A stretch of DNA of 64,000 nt from Anaerosalibacter massiliensis (lineage in GTDB: Bacteria > Bacillota > Clostridia > Tissierellales > Sporanaerobacteraceae), in NCBI GenBank assembly GCA_000751555.1, contig CCEZ01000007.1:154637-218636 (forward strand), read 5' to 3'. Positions 58,070 to 64,000 of this stretch are shown piece by piece (the stretch's first letter is position 1; every line of letters begins with the position of its first letter). Both the position numbers and the translations under genes were made by a program. Below the pieces are notes generated by a model, which was given only the letters and a program-made list of their open reading frames with translations, was not told where the DNA came from and ran no database searches.

Positions 58070-58717
58070 TTATTTTGGACTTACCCCTTCCCAATCCTTT
58101 AAGAACTGTTTTATTCCAAGATTTGTCATAGGATGTTTAACCATTTGCTCAAAAACATTGTAAGGTATAGTAGCTATATGAGAACCTGCCCTTGCAGCAC
58201 TAAGTACATGCATAGGATTTCTAACACTTGCAGCTATTACTTCTGTTTCTATACCATAATTATTATATATTTCAACTATGTCTTTTACAATATCTATTCC
58301 TTCATTTCCTATATCATCCATCCTACCTACAAAAGGACTTACATAACTAGCTCCAGCTTTTGCCGCAAGTAATGCTTGACTTGGAGAGAAAACTAAAGTT
58401 ACATTAGTTTTTATATTTTCATTACTTAATATTTTAACTGCTTTAAGACCTTCTTTTGTCATTGGTATCTTAATAACTATATTGTCATTTATACTAGCCA
58501 ATTCCCTAGCCTCTTCAACCATTCCATTACTTTCAAGGGAAATAACTTCTGCACTTATAGGTCCATCTACTATACTAGATATTTCTTTTATAACTTCTTT
58601 AAAATCCCTACCTTCTTTTGCAATTAGTGATGGGTTAGTAGTTACACCACATATTACTCCCCAGTTATTTATTTCTCTTATTTCGTCAATATTTGCTGTA
58701 TCAATAAATAGCTTCAT
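58070..58717 (-). CDS. fsa: Transaldolase / fructose-6-phosphate aldolase family
   Basis: 215 residues from ATG 58717 with AAAGGAGG upstream; the frame open to 58777 runs into fba and is rejected. [31 protein letters not shown] and the Schiff-base lysine in [14 protein letters not shown], then [28 protein letters not shown], are typical. At this short length it is TalC/Fsa; whether it acts as transaldolase or F6P aldolase cannot be told. It lies 13 bases after fba. Confidence 0.94.
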   Translation of the reverse strand: MKLFIDTANIDEIREINNWGVICGVTTNPSLIAKEGRDFKEVIKEISSIVDGPISAEVISLESNGMVEEARELASINDNIVIKIPMTKEGLKAVKILSNENIKTNVTLVFSPSQALLAAKAGASYVSPFVGRMDDIGNEGIDIVKDIVEIYNNYGIETEVIAASVRNPMHVLSAARAGSHIATIPYNVFEQMVKHPMTNLGIKQFLKDWEGVSPK

Positions 58718-58730
58718 TACAGTTCCTCCT

Positions 58731-59582
58731 TTATGCTCTTCCAGCTGAACCAAAGACACGCATTTTTTCTGCAACAATCTTACTCATATTAGCTCTAGCA
58801 GGTTTTAAAATATTTCTTGGATCAATTTCATCTGGATTTTCCTTTATAAATTCTTTTATTGCATCTGCAAATGCCATTCTTACATCTGTATCTATATTTA
58901 TTTTGTTAATTCCTAGACTAACTGCCTTTTCAATATCATCATAGGATACTCCACTAGAACCATGTAGTACTAATGGCATATTTGTCATTTTCTTTATAGT
59001 TTTTATTCTATCAAAGTCTAATTCTGGCTTTCCTTTATACACACCATGAGCAGTTCCTACTGCTATAGCAAGATAATCTACATCTGTTTCCTTTGCAAAT
59101 CTCAATGCTTCATCTGGATCTGTCATAGTAGCATCTTTTTCATCTACTTTAATATGGTCTTCTGTACCACCTATTTTTCCTAATTCTGCTTCTACTGATA
59201 CACCTACTGCATGAGCAATTTCTACTACCTTTTTAGTTAATTCAATATTTTCTTCAAGTGGAAATCTTGAACCGTCAACCATTACTGAGGTAAAACCATT
59301 CCTTATACATAACATTACTTGGTCAAAGTCTGTACCATGGTCTAAATGAATTGCTACTGGAACTGTCGCTTTTTCAGCAGCTACCTTAGCTAATTTAGAA
59401 ATATAATCTATTCCTGCATATTTTATTCCTCCTTGGCTAGCCTGCAATATAACTGGGGATCTAGTTTCTTCAGCAGCATCTATAATAGCTTGGATTATCT
59501 CCATATTATTTATATTGAAAGCTCCCACTGCATAACCATTTTTATGTGCATCCTGCAATATCTCTTTACCTGTAACTAACAT
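58731..59582 (-). CDS. fba: Class II fructose-1,6-bisphosphate aldolase
   Basis: 283 residues from ATG 59582 with AAGGAGG before; an upstream ATG at 59609 has no site. Zinc ligands lie in [34 protein letters not shown] and [37 protein letters not shown] is also typical. It cleaves fructose-1,6-bisphosphate to DHAP and GAP. It is first in the fba-fsa-glpX run. Confidence 0.96.
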   Translation of the reverse strand: MLVTGKEILQDAHKNGYAVGAFNINNMEIIQAIIDAAEETRSPVILQASQGGIKYAGIDYISKLAKVAAEKATVPVAIHLDHGTDFDQVMLCIRNGFTSVMVDGSRFPLEENIELTKKVVEIAHAVGVSVEAELGKIGGTEDHIKVDEKDATMTDPDEALRFAKETDVDYLAIAVGTAHGVYKGKPELDFDRIKTIKKMTNMPLVLHGSSGVSYDDIEKAVSLGINKINIDTDVRMAFADAIKEFIKENPDEIDPRNILKPARANMSKIVAEKMRVFGSAGRA

Positions 59583-59657
59583 GTCAAAATCCTCCTTTTT
59601 ATTTTCCACTTATCATTATGCTAATTCTATTATATCATCTTTTGCCTTATTACACTA

Positions 59658-60317
59658 TTATCTCTCCTTAGTATTTTTGTTTTTTTCAATTATAGAATCA
59701 ATATAAACAATATTATGCTTGTGCATAACTATCTTTTCTTTCTTTTGCAATACTTCCAAATCTTCTTCTGTCTCTGCATATATTATTTGTATACTATTGC
59801 AATTTAAACATCTTAATTCAATTCTATCAAGAAAAACTTCCATTATTATATTACTAATTCCACAATCACAATTAATATTTCTATCTTTACTTAATCTATC
59901 TAATTTATTCAAAGAAGCAACTAATATTTTAAAGTTTTTAGAATAATTATCAAATCCTGAACCTGTTAACAATTTTTCAAAATTTATCTCCCGTTCATTT
60001 AACAAACTTTTAGCATTCTCTTTCTTTCCTATAAAACATATCTTTATATCTTCCATGCAAAAAATAGTGTTATCCCATCTCAATAACTCTTTGAGAGTAT
60101 ATCTATATATATGTTTGTGCCCACATACAAAACAATTTAACTTTATCCAATAAATTTGATAATCAGTAGTTTTTATGGATACATTTTTTTGGCCACATTT
60201 ACACCTAAATTCTACTTCTTCATTTCTAGGAATATTAAATATATTTAAATTATATATTTTTATTCTACCGCAAGTATTACATCTTATAAGTAGAGTTCTA
60301 TGCCCATAAATTACCAA
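59658..60317 (-). CDS. Multi-zinc-ribbon hypothetical protein
   Basis: 219 residues from a TTG at 60317 with AGGAGGTG upstream. I do not recognise the family. Five cysteine pairs are visible: CNTC (about residue 13), CKC (about 41), CFVC (about 63), CDC (about 150) and CLNC (about 172), several with nearby basic/aromatic strands (IYWIKLNCFVCGHKHIYRYTLKELL). The pattern suggests two or three zinc ribbons, each half in a beta sheet, possibly binding RNA or a protein. It sits directly before fba, 76 bases upstream, and after the MCP terminator. Confidence 0.7.
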   Translation of the reverse strand: MVIYGHRTLLIRCNTCGRIKIYNLNIFNIPRNEEVEFRCKCGQKNVSIKTTDYQIYWIKLNCFVCGHKHIYRYTLKELLRWDNTIFCMEDIKICFIGKKENAKSLLNEREINFEKLLTGSGFDNYSKNFKILVASLNKLDRLSKDRNINCDCGISNIIMEVFLDRIELRCLNCNSIQIIYAETEEDLEVLQKKEKIVMHKHNIVYIDSIIEKNKNTKER

Positions 60318-60392
60318 ATTAAGCACCTCCTCTACTTTTTTAAATTCTTCATAAACTTTTTAAATCCTTCTATTTGTCGATTTTTCTTTTAA

Positions 60393-60431
60393 AAAAATTA
60401 TTAGGTAGAAAAATGATGCTTTCTACCTAAT
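60393..60431 (-). terminator. MCP gene terminator
   Basis: ATTAGGTAGAAA (60400-60411) and TTTCTACCTAAT (60420-60431) are exact complements; seven A on the left read as T on the minus strand. It lies 15 bases after the chemoreceptor stop. Confidence 0.9.
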
Positions 60432-60445
60432 TTTGTCTTTATTTT

Positions 60446-62542
60446 TTAATATTTTACTTTAGCAATAAGATTCTGCAAATCTTGAGCTAGTTCGGCTAAA
60501 CTTTCACTAGCAGAGGCAATTTCCTCCATAGCTGCTGTTTGCTCTTCTGTAGCTGCTGATACATTTTGGATTTGAGAAGATACATCCTCACTAATTTTTT
60601 TCATACTTTGAGATGAATTCATTATTTCATTGCCTTTTCCCACTATCCCTTCTAGATAATTGGTCATACTATCCATTTCACCACTTAAGTTCTTTACCAA
60701 ATCAGTTATCTCTCCAAATACAGTCTTAGTAGTACCTACTACTTCTAATCCTTCCTCTACATTTTTTATATTTTCCTCTGCCAAACTATTTGTCCTACTT
60801 ATTATATTGTTATTTTGGACTATAAGATCGCTTATTTTATCAGAAGCTTCTCCTACTTCTTCTGCAAGCTTCCTTACTTCTTCTGCCACTACAGTAAAAC
60901 CCTTGCCTGCATCTCCAGCTCTAGCTGCTTCAATAGCTGCATTTAATGCAAGTAAATTAGTCTGTTCTGATATGGAGCGAATTATATCTACAAATTCATT
61001 TATCTTATCTGAGCTGTTCATTACTTCTTTAAGAGAAGTATATACCTCTTCAGTGCTAGAATTTATATTTTCCATCCTGTTTATTGCTTTTCCAATATCT
61101 TCTCTTCCTATATCCGATTTTTCATTAGCAAATTGGCTCAATTCAGATATTTTTTCTCCTCTTTGTAGAGCTTCTTCTAAATTTGTACTAATATCCGACA
61201 TAGAAGTTATAATACCTATTACTTTATTAAATAAATTCTCACTATCTTGAGAAACTACTGAAGATGAACTGGCTACACTTTCTTGTGCTGCAGTAGATTC
61301 TTCAGAAGTACTGGCTAATTCTTCTGAGAAAGAAGCTACTTGTTCACTACTTTCAGCTACTTCTTTTACAAATGTTCTTAAGCTATCAGTAGTCTTTTGG
61401 AATGAATTAGCTAGATCTCCTACCTCATCTTTCATATTTAAAAATTCATCATTTATATCTTCACTAATATTTAAATCAGCAATAGCTTCTGCAGACGTTG
61501 TAGCTTTCACAATAGGTTTTGATATATTCCCTCCCATTATATAACTGAAAACTATTGCAATAACTGATAAAATAATTCCTATGATTAAAGACCTTGTGAC
61601 CATTGAATTTAAAGGTTGCTCTACTTCTTTTACTGGTATAGAAAAACCTATTGTCCAATTTGAATATTCTATTGGGACTGTTAAAAAATATTTATCTACA
61701 TTATCATAATCTTTTATAATTTCTATATTTTTCTTTCCATCTTTATTTTTAATAAGCTTATCTATTTCCTTACCCATTACATCTGTAGCTTTTGTAAATC
61801 CTTTTTCCTTTGAATACATGAAATCTTTATTATAATGAACTAAAATATTCCCATCATCGTCTATTAAAAACCCTTTAGAGCCTTTTAAAGGCTTTGCTTT
61901 AGATGTAATATCCATAAGATGATCTATAAATATATCAGAACAAAGAACTGCCTTTGTTTTCCCATTTTCCTTTATAGCTTTACCCATAGTAACTACAACT
62001 TTTTCATGCTCAACATCTACATAAGGTTTAGACAAAGCTACGCCATTACTTTCATCTGCCCTAATATACCAATCTTTCTCTCTCACATTATAATCATCTG
62101 GTATTGGTATATACCCTAAATGAGTAACCAATTTATTTTCTTCAGGCAATCCCATGAAATATTCAATTATATCTGGATTTGTATCATTTTTGTATTTAAA
62201 GTATTTAGATAAATACTCTGGACCATAAATATTATCCTTCTTATCTTTTTCATCTTTTTCATCTTTTTCATCTTTTTCATTTTTTTCGTCATCCTTCTTA
62301 TCAGCCTTTTGATTATCCTGATACTTTAAATCTTGCTCCATTTCTTCAATTATTTTGCCTTGTACCCTTAACCAACCATCTATTTCTTTTCCATACCTAT
62401 TTCCTGCTTCTTCTAAACTTCCAAGTTGTCCATCTATTATATGTCTAGAGGATGTTCTATAATTCATAAAAGAAACTGCAAAAATACTTACTAAACATAT
62501 AATGCAACAAAAAATAACAATTTTTGACTTTATACTTTTCAT
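60446..62542 (-). CDS. Methyl-accepting chemotaxis protein with Cache sensor
   Basis: 698 residues: membrane helix at about 7-27, an extracellular double-Cache domain (about 35-310, with [33 protein letters not shown] and [15 protein letters not shown]), a second membrane helix (about 315-337), HAMP, and the signalling hairpin with [39 protein letters not shown] very charged repeat of Asp-Glu-Lys (about 83-105) interrupts the sensor domain, encoded by tandem 9-bp units. Ligand is not predictable. It is a single-gene unit. Confidence 0.94.
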   Translation of the reverse strand: MKSIKSKIVIFCCIICLVSIFAVSFMNYRTSSRHIIDGQLGSLEEAGNRYGKEIDGWLRVQGKIIEEMEQDLKYQDNQKADKKDDEKNEKDEKDEKDEKDKKDNIYGPEYLSKYFKYKNDTNPDIIEYFMGLPEENKLVTHLGYIPIPDDYNVREKDWYIRADESNGVALSKPYVDVEHEKVVVTMGKAIKENGKTKAVLCSDIFIDHLMDITSKAKPLKGSKGFLIDDDGNILVHYNKDFMYSKEKGFTKATDVMGKEIDKLIKNKDGKKNIEIIKDYDNVDKYFLTVPIEYSNWTIGFSIPVKEVEQPLNSMVTRSLIIGIILSVIAIVFSYIMGGNISKPIVKATTSAEAIADLNISEDINDEFLNMKDEVGDLANSFQKTTDSLRTFVKEVAESSEQVASFSEELASTSEESTAAQESVASSSSVVSQDSENLFNKVIGIITSMSDISTNLEEALQRGEKISELSQFANEKSDIGREDIGKAINRMENINSSTEEVYTSLKEVMNSSDKINEFVDIIRSISEQTNLLALNAAIEAARAGDAGKGFTVVAEEVRKLAEEVGEASDKISDLIVQNNNIISRTNSLAEENIKNVEEGLEVVGTTKTVFGEITDLVKNLSGEMDSMTNYLEGIVGKGNEIMNSSQSMKKISEDVSSQIQNVSAATEEQTAAMEEIASASESLAELAQDLQNLIAKVKY
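62243..62288. repeat. Tandem 9-bp repeat inside the chemoreceptor gene
   Basis: The unit ATCTTTTTC is repeated four to five times in a row, encoding DEK triplets on the minus strand. Because the unit is nine bases, copy-number change keeps the frame. Confidence 0.85.
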
Positions 62543-62615
62543 CTAATTTCTCCCCCTTGAATAGAATATGTAACATTAATAATATCGACAAAATAATAAT
62601 ATTATTAAACAAAAT

Positions 62616-62655
62616 AAAGGAATAATACCTTATTATAACAAGATATTATTCCTTT
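62616..62655 (-). terminator. kce terminator
   Basis: AAAGGAATAATA (62616-62627) pairs perfectly with TATTATTCCTTT (62644-62655), followed on the minus strand by TATTTTGTTT. It closes the kal-kce transcript 22 bases after kce. Confidence 0.82.
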
Positions 62656-62676
62656 AACATATTATCTTATATTAAA

Positions 62677-63498
62677 CTATTTTAAAGGCTTAAGACCTAA
62701 TATTTCTCTTGCTTCAACTGGTGTTGCAACTTCTCTTCCTAGTTCTTTCGCCATTCTCACTACTTTTTCGACTAATTCAGCATTTGACTTAGCTAAAACA
62801 CCTTTTTCAATATAAACATTGTCTTCAAATCCTACTCTTGCATGACCACCCATTATTATAGCTGCCATTGCCATAGGCATTTCATATCTTCCTACTCCTG
62901 AAACTGTCCAAGTAGAACCTGCTGGTAAACTATCTACTAAAAATGCTAAATCCCTAACTTCTGCATTCATCTGTACCCCTAGTACAAAATCAAAATGCAT
63001 AGGTGCTTTAATAAATCCTTGCTTATGATATCTTATAGCTAAATCCACCATGCCTTTGTCAAACACTTCTATTTCAGGTTTAACATCCTTTTCCATCATT
63101 ACTTTTCCAAAATTTTTAATAGTATTTTCTGTGTTAACAAATATTTCATCTCCACCAAAGTTCAATGTTCCACAATCTAATGTAGCCATTTCTGGATTTA
63201 ACTCTACTGGTTGAAGTCTTTCTTCATCACTCATACCTACTGCTCCACCTGTTGATGGCTGAATTATTACATCTGGACATCTTTTTCTGATTTCATCCAT
63301 ACAAGCTTTAAATCTTGCCTTATCTTGAGTTGGGATACCATCATCATTTCTTACATGTAGATGTATAATACTCGCCCCTGCTTTATATGCTTGTTCTGCT
63401 TCTTTTCCAATTTCTTCTACAGTATACGGAATATTTGGATTGTTCTCCTTAGTTACTTCGGCTCCGCATATTGCCGCTGTTATAATTAGTTTATCCAT
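62677..63498 (-). CDS. kce: 3-keto-5-aminohexanoate cleavage enzyme
   Basis: 273 residues. The start LIITAAICGAEVTKENNPNIPYTVEEIGKEAEQAYKAGASIIHLHVRNDDGIPTQD with HLH metal ligands, then PEMATLDCGTLNFGGDEIFVNT, PEIEVFDKGMVDLA and GGHARVGFEDNVYIEKG, are Kce (BKACE) signatures. It joins 3-keto-5-aminohexanoate and acetyl-CoA to acetoacetate and 3-aminobutyryl-CoA in lysine fermentation. AGGAGTG precedes the ATG. The kal gene lies just upstream. Confidence 0.93.
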   Translation of the reverse strand: MDKLIITAAICGAEVTKENNPNIPYTVEEIGKEAEQAYKAGASIIHLHVRNDDGIPTQDKARFKACMDEIRKRCPDVIIQPSTGGAVGMSDEERLQPVELNPEMATLDCGTLNFGGDEIFVNTENTIKNFGKVMMEKDVKPEIEVFDKGMVDLAIRYHKQGFIKAPMHFDFVLGVQMNAEVRDLAFLVDSLPAGSTWTVSGVGRYEMPMAMAAIIMGGHARVGFEDNVYIEKGVLAKSNAELVEKVVRMAKELGREVATPVEAREILGLKPLK

Positions 63499-63543
63499 AG
63501 GATATCACTCCTCTATAAATATTTAATCCGTTCTCAATAAACC

Positions 63544-63930
63544 TTATTTATTTCTTTGTTTATCCTTTGGAACTACACAAGTTCCTGATGCTTTACAAAC
63601 TACTATAGGTTCTTCTAATACATCACATGCTGAATCATTAAGATCTGGTCTTGGTTTAATAACTTTTCTAGCTTCAAACTCCATTTTTCTTGAACTATTT
63701 CCAACCTTAACTATTTTTCCAACTGCTTCAATATAGTCTCCTGCATATACTGGTGCTAAAAATTCCACATCATCATATCCTACAAAAAGTCCTTCATCTC
63801 CATCGTGTCTAATAAGTAATTCTGTAGCCACATCACCGAACAATTGTAACATCTTAGCTCCATCTACAAGATTTCCACCATAATGTGCATCTCCTGCACT
63901 CATTCTTATCCTTATCATTGCATCTTTCAT
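63544..63930 (-). CDS. kal: 3-aminobutyryl-CoA ammonia lyase
   Basis: 128 residues with a hot-dog fold pattern: [69 protein letters not shown]. Pairing with kce and length match Kal, which removes ammonia from 3-aminobutyryl-CoA to give crotonyl-CoA. TGGAGGT precedes the ATG. The remaining lysine genes (kdd, kamDE, kamA) are expected beyond the right edge but are not visible. Confidence 0.92.
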   Translation of the reverse strand: MKDAMIRIRMSAGDAHYGGNLVDGAKMLQLFGDVATELLIRHDGDEGLFVGYDDVEFLAPVYAGDYIEAVGKIVKVGNSSRKMEFEARKVIKPRPDLNDSACDVLEEPIVVCKASGTCVVPKDKQRNK

Positions 63931-64000
63931 TTAAATACCTCCATACTCAATAATAGTTTTTAATCATTTTTATTATAACATAATTAAGCATATAGTTTTT

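Overview
The window reads as one contiguous stretch of chromosome from a low-GC, spore-forming, flagellated, amino-acid-fermenting member of the Clostridia. The combination of a predicted Na+-type ATP synthase, ornithine racemase, 3-keto-5-aminohexanoate cleavage enzyme (lysine fermentation) and a full set of sporulation and flagellar genes fits Tissierellales-like organisms best. That placement is inferred from gene content, not from a search. Nearly every gene lies on the minus strand, so the window is best read from right to left. Only tRNA-Pro, ttcA and a ZIP transporter are on the plus strand.

The backbone resembles the Bacillus subtilis fba-to-flh region. In transcription order it runs fba, fsa, glpX, rho, rpmE, a DUF1385 gene, prmC, paired chromate-transporter halves, prfA, tsaC, ywlE, rpiB, upp, wecA/tagO, wecB/mnaA, the atp operon, ywmB, murA, spoIID, spoIIQ, spoIIID, mbl, flgF, flgG and a rod-binding gene. 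A second Bacillus-like block follows to the left: comFC, yvyF, flgM, flgN, two flgK genes, flgL, yviE, fliW and csrA, with recD2 where Bacillus has comFA. A PTS IIB/IIC pair runs off the left edge.

Two metabolic cassettes interrupt the backbone. Ornithine racemase plus two NhaC-family antiporters lie between upp and wecA. Thiolase, ctfA, ctfB, a short-chain fatty acid transporter (atoE) and a sigma-54 activator lie between wecB and the atp operon. The right edge holds kce and kal of lysine fermentation. These fit a metabolism that ferments lysine and ornithine to acetate and butyrate, with Na+ as a likely coupling ion.

Regulatory elements readable in the sequence include a SAM-I riboswitch with terminator and promoter before metK, a tRNA-Pro promoter and terminator, sigma-F- and sigma-E-type promoters before spoIIQ and spoIID, a sigma-54 promoter with an upstream inverted repeat before the thiolase gene, and a LexA-like box inside the promoter of a ComK-like gene.

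The most unusual structure is a family of non-coding interspersed repeats at about 12.1-12.7 kb, 17.25-17.75 kb and, as a fragment, 23.35-23.45 kb. The two long copies carry two large nested hairpins of almost unchanged length, and several stem positions have changed in compensating pairs. Next in interest are the LexA-like box before the ComK-like gene and the small operon of a sigma factor, DUF1659, DUF2922 and a 47-residue YvrJ protein.
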